Assembly (NCBI RefSeq): GCF_012277275.1
Contig: NZ_CP051155.1
Location: forward strand, 1,922,001-1,986,000
Reading direction: 5' to 3'
DNA from: Gephyromycinifex aptenodytis
GTDB lineage: Bacteria; Actinomycetota; Actinomycetes; Actinomycetales; Dermatophilaceae
Length of the DNA stretch: 64,000 bases
Position 1 is the first letter of the stretch. Each line of letters starts with the position of its first letter. A model generated the notes under the pieces. It did no database searches. It saw only the letters and a program-made list of their open reading frames with translations, and was not told where the DNA came from. This document shows positions 7,878 to 17,268 of the stretch, piece after piece. Position numbers and translations under genes: made by a program.

Positions 7878-9575
7878 TCACGCCCGCGCGCTGGGCCGAT
7901 ATCCCTCGACATCGCGCAACGTGTCACGCAGGTCAGCCTTACGCAGTTTGCCGGTGCCGGTGCGCGGAAGCTCCTGCGCCACGATGATCTCGCGGGGCCG
8001 GTAGGAGCTACTCAGGTGTTCCCGTCCGTACTCGTCGATAGAGGCGATCAGCTCGGCATGCTTGGTGGGGTCGGCGGCCACCACAGGCGTCGGGACGACC
8101 ACGGCGACGACCCGCTCTCCCCATTGCTCGTCTTGTTTGCCGATAACCGCGACCTCGGCGATATCGGGGTGGTCGAGCAACACCGATTCGACAGCCTGGG
8201 TGGAGACATTTTCTCCGCCGGCCTTGACGATGTCCTTGATGCGGTCGACGAACCAGAAAATGCCGTCCTCGTCGAAGGAACCGATATCGAGGGAGTGCAA
8301 CCAGCCGCCGGTGAACACGCTCGGGTCAGGCACCAAATAGTTCTCCATCACCCCGGGCCCTCGGTACACGAGTTCACCTTGCTGGCCGGTCGGTAACTGG
8401 TCGCCGGTGCCGGGCTCGACCACCGCGGTGGTGGCGAAAGCTGTGGTGTAGCCCCAACTGGCGCGTTTTTCCTCGGCGATGTCCGGCCAGTGCATGAATC
8501 CCGCGGGCAGCGCCTCGGTCATCCCCGAGCCGAGCATGATCCGGGCATGTGGCAGCCGCTGGGCCACCAGAGCACGCAGCCCCTCCTTCATCGGCGCCAT
8601 GCCGTACAACAGGGAAGTCAGGTGCTCTAAGCCGTGGCCATGGGCATGCGCCCAGTTCAGGAGTCCTTCGATCATGATGGGCAGGCCGACGAAATGCGTC
8701 GTCTGTGACTCCACGATCGTGCGGCCCAAGCTCTCCACGTCGAACCCGGGGAGCACATGCACGGTGCCGCCCATCGCGAGCATGGGCAGCATGATGGCGT
8801 TCATCGCCGTCGTGTGGAAAAGCGGCAGGACCAGGGTGCTCACGCTGGGCTGACCGCCCCAGTTCAACCCGAGCGTTGCCGCGTTGGCGTGCATCGCGAT
8901 CGTTACCGCGACATGGCTGGTGAGCACACCCTTGGGGTCGGCCGAGGTACCTGAGGAAAACATGATCTGGGCGATCTGACGATCGGCGATGACCACGTCG
9001 GGCGGGCTGGCTGGGTCGACTCCTGGGGTGTTGTCGGCGTATCGCTGGAAGTCAGACCACGACCAGTACCGCGCGTTGGCCAGCGCTGGCTCGCCCTCGG
9101 GGTGACTGCCGATGACGATGACGCTCTCCACCGAATCGCTGATCTGCGCAGCAATGAGGCCGAGCAGCGGCAGCAGCCCTTCGTGGACGATAAGGACTCG
9201 GGCGCCCGCGCCTCGCAGCGCCTTGACGATGTTCTCGGCGCCGCCAAGCAGGTTGATCAGCAGAGCCGCGCCTCCCATCTTGGCGACTCCTAGGTAGCCG
9301 GCCACGATCTCGGGGCAGTTCGGCGCCATGATCGCCACCGGTTCCCGAGATTGGATGCCAAGCGCCATGAGTCCGTGCGCGAGACGGTTGGCTTCTTCTT
9401 CGAGCTGTAGGTAGGTCAAGGACCGGGTGGGTCCGACGATGGCCAGGCGTTCCTGATAAGTCGCCGCGGAGCGGGTGGGGACGTCGCCGATAGAGATGCG
9501 TCGGGCGATCGCTTGGTCACGCTCAGCTCCGGAAACGGTATCCGGGTCGGAGGATTCCACGATGGGCAGGCGCAT
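7878..9575 (-). CDS. Acyl-CoA synthetase (AMP-forming), AtuH-like
   Basis: This 565-residue adenylating enzyme converts a carboxylic acid to its CoA thioester. Landmarks are the P-loop MFSSGTSADPKG, the PLFHTTAMN region, the adenine-binding GSGMTE, the hinge segment DRIKDIVKAGGENV and the C-terminal catalytic lysine in TGTGKLRK. The start is taken at the ATG at 9575, preceded by AAAGGAGGG at good spacing; a GTG six codons upstream lies before that site. It is divergent from the AtuA-like operon and probably co-transcribed with the SDR downstream. It would activate the acid that feeds the carboxylase pathway, but chain length and branching cannot be read from sequence. Confidence 0.9.
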   Translation of the reverse strand: MRLPIVESSDPDTVSGAERDQAIARRISIGDVPTRSAATYQERLAIVGPTRSLTYLQLEEEANRLAHGLMALGIQSREPVAIMAPNCPEIVAGYLGVAKMGGAALLINLLGGAENIVKALRGAGARVLIVHEGLLPLLGLIAAQISDSVESVIVIGSHPEGEPALANARYWSWSDFQRYADNTPGVDPASPPDVVIADRQIAQIMFSSGTSADPKGVLTSHVAVTIAMHANAATLGLNWGGQPSVSTLVLPLFHTTAMNAIMLPMLAMGGTVHVLPGFDVESLGRTIVESQTTHFVGLPIMIEGLLNWAHAHGHGLEHLTSLLYGMAPMKEGLRALVAQRLPHARIMLGSGMTEALPAGFMHWPDIAEEKRASWGYTTAFATTAVVEPGTGDQLPTGQQGELVYRGPGVMENYLVPDPSVFTGGWLHSLDIGSFDEDGIFWFVDRIKDIVKAGGENVSTQAVESVLLDHPDIAEVAVIGKQDEQWGERVVAVVVPTPVVAADPTKHAELIASIDEYGREHLSSSYRPREIIVAQELPRTGTGKLRKADLRDTLRDVEGYRPSARA

Positions 9576-9643
9576 AGCCGGCCCTCCTTTCACAGGGGGT
9601 CAAGATCAGCCGCTGCGCTTTTCATGGCCGGATCCTTTCCGTG

Positions 9644-9672
9644 AACTTAGCCCCGGACCCCAAAACCGTCAA
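9644..9672 (-). promoter_or_regulatory. Candidate sigma70-type promoter for the ligase-SDR operon
   Basis: On the minus strand TTGACG (9672-9667) is followed after 17 bases by TAAGTT (9649-9644), about 70 bp upstream of the ligase start. The -35 is good, the -10 weak. It overlaps the motif shared with the 19.6-kb promoter region. Confidence 0.4.
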
Positions 9673-9690
9673 GCATGGTTGATTTTTTTC
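9670..9690. promoter_or_regulatory. Motif shared by the two divergent promoters of the acyl-CoA island, copy 1
   Basis: The segment CAAG, two bases, TGGTT, one base, then a T run here resembles CAAG, three bases, TGGTT, T run at 19646-19665. Both lie in divergent intergenic regions flanking the same catabolic island, so it could be the operator of the TetR-type regulator at 17269. Similarity is by eye only. Confidence 0.3.
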
Positions 9691-9758
9691 ATCGTCCGTG
9701 TCAGGGTGACCGGAACCGCATCCCTGTGATGCCCGCCCCCACGAAAGGAGGCCCTGCC

Positions 9759-11543
9759 ATGACAAACGCCTCCACGGGCCCCGTCCGCATCGGCAACATG
9801 TCGGGTTTCTACGGCGACCGCGCCGCAGCTATGCGCGAGATGCTCACCGACGGTCAACTCGACTACCTCACCGGCGATTACCTGGCCGAGCTGACCATGC
9901 TCATCCTGGCCCGCTCCCAGATGAAGGACCCCAGCGCCGGTTACGCCTCCACCTTCTTGCGCCAGGTGGGCGACAACCTCGAACTCCTGGCTGAGCGCCG
10001 GGTCAAGCTCGTCGCCAACGCCGGCGGCCTCAACCCAGCGGGGCTCGCCGAGGCGCTGCGCGCGCTGATCACGCAACGCGGCCTCGACCTGCGCGTCGCC
10101 CACGTCGAGGGCGACAACCTGCTCCCCCGCGCGGATGAGCTCGGCTTCTCGGGCGCCTTGGCGGCCAACGCCTACCTTGGCGCCTGGGGCATCGTCGAGT
10201 GCCTGGCTGCCGGTGCCGACATCGTCGTCACCGGGCGGGTCACCGATGCCTCCGTCATCGTCGCCCCCGCGGCCTATCACTTCGGCTGGTCACGCGACGA
10301 CGTCGACGCGATCGCCGGGGCAATGGCCGCCGGGCACGTCATTGAATGCGGCACCCAGGCCACCGGAGGCAACTACGCCTTCTTCAACCGCCCGACCGAG
10401 ATCGCTTCGCTGGTCCACGCGGGATTTCCCATCGCTGAGATCGATGCGCGGGGGAACAGCGTCATCACCAAGCACGACGGCACTCAGGGTGCGGTGACCG
10501 TCGGTACCGTCACCTCCCAGTTGCTGTATGAGGTCAGTGGCGCCCGCTACGCAGGTCCTGACGCCATCCTGTTGCTCGACCACGTCCAGCTCACGCAGGA
10601 GGGCCGCGACCGAGTCCGGATGTCGGGCGCCCGCGGTGAAGCACCACCGCCGCAGGTCAAAGTCTCGATCAACCGGCTCGGCGGCTTCCGCAACGAGATC
10701 ACCCTGTACCTGACCGGCCTGGACATCGAGGACAAAGCCACCCTGCTGCGAGCGCAGTTCGACGCTATCCGCCCCGCGCCCGCGCAGATGGACCTGCGTC
10801 TGGAACGCACCGACCACCCCGACGCGGACACCCAGGTCGCAGCCTCAGCCCGGTTCACCGCTGTCGCTTGGGACCGGGACAAGGCGGTGGCAGACAACTT
10901 TGCGCGTGCCGCCGTCGAATTCGGCCTCGGCACCTGTCCTGGCGTCTTCTTCCACGCTCCTCCGCCGGCGTCGAGCCCGTGGGGCGTGTTCGTCCCGGGC
11001 TATGTGCCACAAGAGGTGCCCGAGCATGTCGCCGTCCTCGCCGACGGCACGAGAATCCCCATCCCGGCGCCTGAGGTCACCCAACCGATCGGCTCCAGCG
11101 AGACCTCCCTGCCGCTACCGACGCACTCCTCCCTCGGCGAGCGCCCCACCGTCCGGGCCCCGCTGGGCCGCATCGCCGGCGCACGCTCTGGCGACAAGGG
11201 ACCCGACGCGAACATCGGTGTCTGGGTTGAGGACGACGCGGCCTACGCGTGGCTTCTGAACACCCTCACTGTCCCCGAGCTAAAACGACTGCTGCCTGAG
11301 ACGAGCGAACTGCCGGTCGAGCGTTTCGAATTCCCCCACCTGCGGGCGGTCAACTTCGTCATTCACGGTCTGCTCGGGCACGGCGTCGCCCACGGCGCGC
11401 GCTTCGATCCGCAAGCCAAAGGCCTGGGCGAATGGTTGCGCTCCCGGCATGTGGAGATCCCGACAGACCTTTTCGCTTCAGGCGCGCTGCCGGCGCAGGG
11501 GGCCACCGACACCACACCTACGGAAAGCGAGCCACGGCGATGA
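9759..11543 (+). CDS. AtuA-like protein (DUF1446 domain plus C-terminal ferredoxin-fold domain)
   Basis: This 594-residue protein resembles AtuA, the conserved but biochemically unassigned protein of acyclic terpene utilisation clusters. The N-terminal DUF1446 domain (about residues 8-450) includes IGNMSGFYGDR, LVANAGGLNP, VVTGRVTDASV and ECGTQATGGNY. The C-terminal AtuA-like domain carries RSGDKGPDANIGVW. The start is the ATG at 9759, 7 bases after AAAGGAGG; the longer frame from 9675 is not used. It is the first gene of an operon with carboxylase subunits, and its stop overlaps the next start as ATGA. Its partnership with a biotin carboxylase is what defines the cluster type. Confidence 0.88.
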   Translation: MTNASTGPVRIGNMSGFYGDRAAAMREMLTDGQLDYLTGDYLAELTMLILARSQMKDPSAGYASTFLRQVGDNLELLAERRVKLVANAGGLNPAGLAEALRALITQRGLDLRVAHVEGDNLLPRADELGFSGALAANAYLGAWGIVECLAAGADIVVTGRVTDASVIVAPAAYHFGWSRDDVDAIAGAMAAGHVIECGTQATGGNYAFFNRPTEIASLVHAGFPIAEIDARGNSVITKHDGTQGAVTVGTVTSQLLYEVSGARYAGPDAILLLDHVQLTQEGRDRVRMSGARGEAPPPQVKVSINRLGGFRNEITLYLTGLDIEDKATLLRAQFDAIRPAPAQMDLRLERTDHPDADTQVAASARFTAVAWDRDKAVADNFARAAVEFGLGTCPGVFFHAPPPASSPWGVFVPGYVPQEVPEHVAVLADGTRIPIPAPEVTQPIGSSETSLPLPTHSSLGERPTVRAPLGRIAGARSGDKGPDANIGVWVEDDAAYAWLLNTLTVPELKRLLPETSELPVERFEFPHLRAVNFVIHGLLGHGVAHGARFDPQAKGLGEWLRSRHVEIPTDLFASGALPAQGATDTTPTESEPRR

Positions 11544-13135
11544 CCGCTGCGAGCACCATCGACATCACCTCGGCCGAGTACGCCGCAGCCGAGGCGGCCA
11601 TGCTGGAGAAGCTGGCTCGGATCGATGAACAACTCGACCTGGCCGTTGCAGGCGGAGGCGAAGCCAGCGTCGCCCGGCTCCGTAAACGCGGCAAGATGAC
11701 GCCCCGCGAACGCATCGACACCATCCTGGACCGGGGATCGCCGTTCCTGGAGTTGTGCCCGCTGGCTGCCTGGGGTTCATCCTTCCTCGTCGGCGCCTCC
11801 ATCGTCGGCGGCATCGGTGTCGTCGAGGGCGTGGAGTGCCTCCTCATTGCCAACGACTCGACCGTCAAGGGCGGCACCTCCAACCCGTGGACCCTGCGCA
11901 AGATGTTGCGGCTGCAAGAGATCGCCGCGCAGAACCGGCTGCCGCTGATCAACCTCGTCGAATCGGGCGGCGCCGACCTGCCCACGCAGAAAGAAGTGTT
12001 CATCCCCGGTGGCGCGATGTTCCGCAACCTCACCCAACTCTCGGCGCAAGGCATCCCGACCATCGCTGTCGTCTACGGCAACTCCACCGCCGGGGGCGCG
12101 TACGTGCCAGGCCTGTCCGACCACGTCGTCATGATCGAGGAACGCTCCAAGGTGTTCCTGGCCGGACCGCCCCTGGTCAAAGCCGCCACCGGCGAGATCA
12201 CCGACGACGAATCCCTCGGCGGCGCCGACATGCACGCCAGGATCTCCGGCTTGGCCGACCATTTGGCCGTCGACGAACATGACGCCGCGCGGATCGCCCG
12301 CTCCATCGTGCGCCGCCTCAACTGGTCGAAGAAGGGCCCCGCGCCACGCGGACCCGGCCGCGCCCCCGCCCTGGACCCGGTCGAGTTGATCGGCGTCGTG
12401 CCCGAAGACCTGAAAACCCCGTTCGACCCCCGCGAGATCATCCTGCGCGTCGTCGACGATTCTGCCTTCGATGAGTTCAAGCCGCTGTACGGCTCCAGCC
12501 TTGTCACCGGCTGGGCGCAGATCCACGGCTACCCCGTCGGGATCCTGGCCAACGCCCGCGGGGTGTTGTTCAGCGAGGAGTCGCAGAAAGCCACTCAGTT
12601 CATCCAACTGGCGAACTCCGCCAACACGCCTCTGCTGTTCATGCACAACACGACCGGCTACATGGTCGGCAAGACCTACGAGCAGGGCGGCATCATCAAG
12701 CACGGCTCAATGATGGTCAACGCCGTCTCCAACTCCACGGTGCCGCACATCTCGCTCATCACCGCCGCCAGTTACGGCGCCGGTCACTACGGCATGTGCG
12801 GGCGGGCATTCAACCCGAGGTTCCTGTTCTCGTGGCCCTCGGCACGTTCGGCCGTCATGGGCGCCGAACAGTTGGCCTCGGTCGTCAGCTCCGTGGCCGC
12901 TGCGGCCTCACGCGCCCGGGGCGCCGAGATGGATGCCCAGACCCAGCAGAAGATGTTCGACGCCATCCGCGAGCAGGTCGAGGCCGAGTCCTTGCCCGAG
13001 TTCCTCTCCGGGATGCTCTACGACGACGGCATCATCGACCCCCGCGACACCAGGACGGTGCTGGGCCTGGCCCTGTCCGCTATTCATTCCGGACCGATCG
13101 AAGGCGCCGATGGTTTCGGCGTCTTCCGGATGTGA
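11540..13135 (+). CDS. Acyl-CoA carboxylase, carboxyltransferase (beta) subunit, AtuC/LiuB/MccB type
   Basis: This 531-residue protein transfers the carboxyl group from biotin to an acyl-CoA. It has the two crotonase-like halves of the family. The N-terminal half includes KMTPRERID and ESGGADLPTQ with a GNSTAGGAYVPG oxyanion site. The C-terminal half includes a NTTGYMVG segment and ITAASYGAGHYGMCGRAF, the Gly-rich acyl-CoA site. Length fits methylcrotonyl- or geranyl-CoA carboxylase beta subunits. The ATG at 11540 overlaps the atuA-like stop. With the alpha subunit immediately downstream this forms a complete enzyme. Geranyl-, methylcrotonyl- or another branched enoyl-CoA could be the substrate; the AtuA neighbour favours a terpene-like acid. 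Confidence 0.9.
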   Translation: MTAASTIDITSAEYAAAEAAMLEKLARIDEQLDLAVAGGGEASVARLRKRGKMTPRERIDTILDRGSPFLELCPLAAWGSSFLVGASIVGGIGVVEGVECLLIANDSTVKGGTSNPWTLRKMLRLQEIAAQNRLPLINLVESGGADLPTQKEVFIPGGAMFRNLTQLSAQGIPTIAVVYGNSTAGGAYVPGLSDHVVMIEERSKVFLAGPPLVKAATGEITDDESLGGADMHARISGLADHLAVDEHDAARIARSIVRRLNWSKKGPAPRGPGRAPALDPVELIGVVPEDLKTPFDPREIILRVVDDSAFDEFKPLYGSSLVTGWAQIHGYPVGILANARGVLFSEESQKATQFIQLANSANTPLLFMHNTTGYMVGKTYEQGGIIKHGSMMVNAVSNSTVPHISLITAASYGAGHYGMCGRAFNPRFLFSWPSARSAVMGAEQLASVVSSVAAAASRARGAEMDAQTQQKMFDAIREQVEAESLPEFLSGMLYDDGIIDPRDTRTVLGLALSAIHSGPIEGADGFGVFRM

Positions 13136-13148
13136 CCAGGAGACGATG

Positions 13149-15191
13149 ATGAGTAACGACACCGACATGTGTGCAGAGGACAGCATCGCTCCGGTCCTGA
13201 TCGCCAACCGTGGGGAGATCGCCCGGCGGGTCATCGCCGCAGCGCGGTTACGGGGGCTACCCACGATCGCCGTGCACTCCGACGCCGACACGCACGCCCC
13301 GTTCGTGGCCGAAGCCGACGCCGCCGTGCGCCTGCCCGGGGTCACCCCCACCCAGACCTACCTGAACGCCGAGCTGATCCTGGAGGCAGCGCGCCGTGCC
13401 GGCGCCCGCTCCGTTCATCCCGGCTACGGTTTTCTGTCTGAGAACGCGCAGTTCGCGCAAGCCGTCATCGACGCCGGTCTGACGTGGATCGGCCCATCGC
13501 CAGAGTCGATAACGGCGATGGGCTCGAAAACCCGCGCCAAGGAGATGATGGCCGCCGCCGGGGTGCCGGTGCTAGGCAATCTGCACGTCGAGGAAATCAC
13601 AGCGGACATGCTTCCGGTTCTGGTCAAAGCCTCGGCCGGCGGAGGCGGGCGCGGCATGCGTGTGGTCCGCGACATGGACTCCCTGGAACGTGAATACCGG
13701 GGCGCGGCCGCCGAGGCCAAGTCCGCCTTCGGCGATGCCACCGTGTTCATCGAACGGTTCATCGAGTCCGGGCGGCACATCGAGGTCCAGCTCATGGCTG
13801 ATGCGCACGGCACCGTCTGGGCCGTCGGAGAACGCGAATGCTCCATTCAGCGGCGCCACCAGAAGGTCATCGAGGAGGCGCCCTCGCCGTTGGTGGCAGC
13901 CATCCCCGGCATGCGGGAACGGCTCTTCGAGGCAGCCCGCGCCGCCGCCCGCGCGGTCGAGTACACCGGCGCTGGGACGGTGGAGTTCCTCGCCGACGAA
14001 ACCGGTGACTTCTTCTTCCTGGAGATGAACACCCGCCTGCAGGTGGAGCACCCGGTGACGGAGGCGACCACCGGCCTAGACCTGGTTGCCCTCCAGTTCG
14101 ACGTGGCCGCCGGGCTGCCGCTGCCCGGGCAGGCGCCGCCACCCATCCGCGGCTGGTCCCTTGAAGCGCGCCTGTACGCCGAGGACCCGGCCAACGACTG
14201 GCAGCCGAGCTCCGGTGAGTTGACGCGCCTGGAATTCGACGACGTCACCTCGACCTTCAGCGGCCCGGCGGTTCCGGGGGTCCGTCTGGACACCGGCTTC
14301 GAGCCCACCCTCGGTTGCCCCGCGAGCGTCGGTACCCACTACGACGCCATGCTGGCCAAGGTCATCACGTGGGCGCCGACACGCGCTGAAGCCGTCGGCC
14401 GACTCAGCGCGGCCCTGCGCCGCGCCCGGATCCACGGCCTGGGCACCAACCGCGATCTGCTGGTGCGCATCCTCGATGACACCGGGTTCCGTTCGGGTCA
14501 GTTCGACACCTCGTTCCTGTCTCCACAGCGGCTGGCGCAGCTCAGCCGCCCCCTTGCCGAGGACGACGCCCTCGCGGTGTCGATGTTTGCTGCAGCGGTG
14601 GCCCTAGAAGCCAAGACCGCCGCTGAAGATATGCCGACGCCCACGGTGCCCGCCGGGTTCCGCAACGTCGGGACCACGACCACCAGCCACCGGTTCCGGC
14701 ACCGCGGCGAAGAAGTGACGGTGCGCCTGCAACGCAGCCGGGGCGGAACCGCTCACGGTACCGAGACAGCCACCGGCGCTGTCGCCCTCGACGTAGACCT
14801 GCGCCGCGGCAGCGGTGACGGCATCATCGTGCGGGTCGAACGTGACCAGGTCGTGCGCCCCTTCACTGTGCACACCTACCCCAACGGCGTGATCGGGGTC
14901 GATTCCGGGCAGGGCCCGGTCGACCTGTTCGAGCTGCCCCGCTACGAGGACCCCTCACAGGTTGCCTCGCAGGGCTCGCTGCTGTCGCCGATGCCCGGTT
15001 CGATCATCGCGATCCACGTCGAGGTCGGGCAGGAGGTCACTGCCGGGCAGATCCTGCTCTCGATGGAGGCCATGAAGATGGAGCACGCCGTTCGCGCCGG
15101 CGCCGATGGCGTCGTCACGGAACTGCCCGTCGCCGTCGGCGACCAGGTCGATTCGGGCCGCGTCCTGGCCGTCGTGCACTCCCCCGAATGA
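13149..15191 (+). CDS. Acyl-CoA carboxylase, biotin carboxylase/BCCP (alpha) subunit, AtuF/MccA type
   Basis: This 680-residue biotin-carrying subunit has three visible parts. The biotin carboxylase region opens with LIANRGEIARR and includes the ATP-grasp loop KASAGGGGRGM and EMNTRLQVEHPVTE. A middle BT-like region follows. The C-terminal biotinyl domain has the site SMEAMKMEH, with biotinylated Lys643. The start is placed at the second of two adjacent ATGs (13149) because AGGAG lies 6 bases upstream; the first (13146) is too close to it. It follows the beta subunit by 13 bp. Together they use ATP and bicarbonate to carboxylate an enoyl-CoA in the cytoplasm. Confidence 0.92.
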   Translation: MSNDTDMCAEDSIAPVLIANRGEIARRVIAAARLRGLPTIAVHSDADTHAPFVAEADAAVRLPGVTPTQTYLNAELILEAARRAGARSVHPGYGFLSENAQFAQAVIDAGLTWIGPSPESITAMGSKTRAKEMMAAAGVPVLGNLHVEEITADMLPVLVKASAGGGGRGMRVVRDMDSLEREYRGAAAEAKSAFGDATVFIERFIESGRHIEVQLMADAHGTVWAVGERECSIQRRHQKVIEEAPSPLVAAIPGMRERLFEAARAAARAVEYTGAGTVEFLADETGDFFFLEMNTRLQVEHPVTEATTGLDLVALQFDVAAGLPLPGQAPPPIRGWSLEARLYAEDPANDWQPSSGELTRLEFDDVTSTFSGPAVPGVRLDTGFEPTLGCPASVGTHYDAMLAKVITWAPTRAEAVGRLSAALRRARIHGLGTNRDLLVRILDDTGFRSGQFDTSFLSPQRLAQLSRPLAEDDALAVSMFAAAVALEAKTAAEDMPTPTVPAGFRNVGTTTTSHRFRHRGEEVTVRLQRSRGGTAHGTETATGAVALDVDLRRGSGDGIIVRVERDQVVRPFTVHTYPNGVIGVDSGQGPVDLFELPRYEDPSQVASQGSLLSPMPGSIIAIHVEVGQEVTAGQILLSMEAMKMEHAVRAGADGVVTELPVAVGDQVDSGRVLAVVHSPE

Positions 15192-15279
15192 CCCCGGCGC
15201 CAGGCCGGCTCCGACGGCGCTACTCCTGGCCATCTCAGCACCGCGCGACCCCACAGACCCTCACGAAGGCAGGACAATC

Positions 15280-16455
15280 ATGACCACGGATGCAATCCTC
15301 CACGTCACCGACACCGAGGAGCACGCGGCGCTGAAATCTGCGGTGCGCTCACTCGGCTCCAGCTACGGCCTGAAATACATGATCGAGAAGGCCGACGCGG
15401 GCGAATACCCGACCGAGCTGTGGCGCGAGGCCGGGCGGATGGGCTTCATCGGCGTGAACCTACCGGAGCAGTACGGCGGCGGGGGCGCGGGCATCAGCGA
15501 GCTGGCCATCGTCGAAGAAGAACTGTCGGCCTGCGGCACCGGGATGCTCATGCTCGTGGTCTCTCCGGCCATCGTCGGCACGATCATCGCGGCCTTCGGA
15601 AGCCAGGAACAGAAGGAGACCTGGCTGCCCGGTATCGCCTCGGGTGAGTTCGTCGCCTCCTTTGCCATCACCGAGGCCGACGCGGGCACGAACAGCCACA
15701 ACATTGCCAGCACCGCCCGCCGGGTCGGCGGCCAGTGGATACTCAAGGGCAACAAGACCTACATCTCCGGGGTCGACCAGTCCGACGCAGTGCTGTACGT
15801 CGCCAATGTCGTCAACGATGACGGCTCGCGCGGCAAACCGGCACTGTTCATGGTGCCGACCGACGCACAGGGCTTCACCGCCAACCGGATCCCGATGGAG
15901 GTCAAGCTCGCCGAGTGGCAGTACCAACTGTTCCTCGACGACGTGGCACTGCCCGATTCGGCTCTCATCGGCTCTGCGGAGTCCGGTCTCCCGCAGCTGT
16001 TCATGGGCTTGAACCCGGAGCGGATCATGGCCGCAGCGATGGCCACCGGGCAGGCGCGGTTCAGCCTCGACCGGGCCGTTGACTACGCCAAAGAACGCTC
16101 CGTGTGGGGCACCCCCATCGGCGCTCACCAGGGCATCTCGCACCCGCTGGCCCAGTGCCGCATCGAGCTGGAGCTCGCCCGACTGATGTGGCAGAAAGCA
16201 GCGGCGCTCTTCGACGCAGGCCTTCACCGGGAAGCCGCGGACTGCGCCAACATGGGCAAGTACGCAGCCGGTGAGATCTCGGCGAAGGCTCTGGATCAGG
16301 CGGTGCAGACCCTGGGCGGCAACGGGCTGTCCACCGAGTACGGCCTGGCCCGGATGTACGCCGCCTCCCGCCTGCCCCGCATCGCCCCGATCAGCCGGGA
16401 AATGCTCCTGAACTACGTGGGCACAACCATCATGGGCCTGCCCCGAAGCTACTGA
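15280..16455 (+). CDS. Acyl-CoA dehydrogenase, AtuD-like
   Basis: This 391-residue flavoprotein desaturates an acyl-CoA ahead of the carboxylation step. Visible family motifs are the FAD-binding FAITEADAGTN, TYISG, and near the C-terminus QTLGGNGLSTEYG with a basic segment. Where medium-chain enzymes have the catalytic Glu in YEGTS, this protein reads RIAPISREM, so the base must sit elsewhere or the segment is rearranged. The start is the ATG at 15280; the frame upstream only overlaps the carboxylase gene. It is 88 bp after the alpha subunit and 11 bp before the enoyl-CoA hydratase, within one operon. Confidence 0.88.
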   Translation: MTTDAILHVTDTEEHAALKSAVRSLGSSYGLKYMIEKADAGEYPTELWREAGRMGFIGVNLPEQYGGGGAGISELAIVEEELSACGTGMLMLVVSPAIVGTIIAAFGSQEQKETWLPGIASGEFVASFAITEADAGTNSHNIASTARRVGGQWILKGNKTYISGVDQSDAVLYVANVVNDDGSRGKPALFMVPTDAQGFTANRIPMEVKLAEWQYQLFLDDVALPDSALIGSAESGLPQLFMGLNPERIMAAAMATGQARFSLDRAVDYAKERSVWGTPIGAHQGISHPLAQCRIELELARLMWQKAAALFDAGLHREAADCANMGKYAAGEISAKALDQAVQTLGGNGLSTEYGLARMYAASRLPRIAPISREMLLNYVGTTIMGLPRSY

Positions 16456-16466
16456 AGGGGATCACC

Positions 16467-17225
16467 ATGCCGATCAGATACGACCAATCCAACGGCGTCG
16501 CCCGCATCACCCTCGATGAGCCGGGCAGACGCAACGCCCTGTCGGGCCAGCTCATCGCCGAGGTCACCGACCACCTACAGAAGGCCGACTCGCAGGAGTC
16601 GGTACGCTCCATCGTTCTGGATCACGAGGGCAACACCTTCTGCTCGGGTGCGGACCTGACGTCGGCCTCCGAGGGCGGGATCGAGGTTGCCGCCACCCGC
16701 TTCCTGGGACTGCTGCGGCTCATCGTCGCCACGCCGAAACCGGTGATCGCTGTCGTGGACGGCCACGTCCGCGCCGGAGGGATGGGCCTGTTGTCCGCCT
16801 GCGATGTCGCCTTCGCCTCGCCGGGATCGACGTTCGGCGCACCGGAGCCGCGCATCGGCGTCGCACCTGCGCTCATCGCTCTGACGATGCTGCCCCGCCT
16901 CGACTCCCGTTCGGCTGCCAGGCATCTGCTGTCCGGGAGTACGTTCGACGCGCAGGAAGCGGCACGCTGCGGCCTGGTCACCGCGCTCGAAGCGGACCCG
17001 CGCGCCGCCGCGCACGGATACGCCACCGAACTGCTGGCCTGCGCCCCGCAAGCCCTGCGCGAAACCAAGGCGCTGCTCAATCATGGGATACTTCGCGCGT
17101 TCGAGGAGCGGGGTGCTGAACTCGTGTCCACCTCTGCCCGGCTGTTCGCCAGCCCGGCCGCCCAAGAGGGCATGGCTGCGTTCCTCGAACGGCGGCAGCC
17201 TTCGTGGGCAACCGACGATCAGTAG
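16467..17225 (+). CDS. Enoyl-CoA hydratase/isomerase family protein, AtuE-like
   Basis: This 252-residue crotonase-fold enzyme probably hydrates the carboxylated enoyl-CoA made by the upstream carboxylase. The oxyanion-hole segments are CSGADL (near residue 53) and GHVRAGGMGLLSACD. The first catalytic Glu position is retained in APEPRIG. The second, about 20 residues on, appears to be Arg (SAARHLLSG where many hydratases have Glu), as in several specialised crotonases. It begins 11 bp after the dehydrogenase gene. Hydration of isohexenylglutaconyl- or methylglutaconyl-CoA would fit the pathway, but this is inferred from order and not from active-site identity. Confidence 0.88.
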   Translation: MPIRYDQSNGVARITLDEPGRRNALSGQLIAEVTDHLQKADSQESVRSIVLDHEGNTFCSGADLTSASEGGIEVAATRFLGLLRLIVATPKPVIAVVDGHVRAGGMGLLSACDVAFASPGSTFGAPEPRIGVAPALIALTMLPRLDSRSAARHLLSGSTFDAQEAARCGLVTALEADPRAAAHGYATELLACAPQALRETKALLNHGILRAFEERGAELVSTSARLFASPAAQEGMAAFLERRQPSWATDDQ

Positions 17226-17268
17226 GGGCCGCCCGCGAACACCGCCCCAGGGAAGGACGAAACGACTC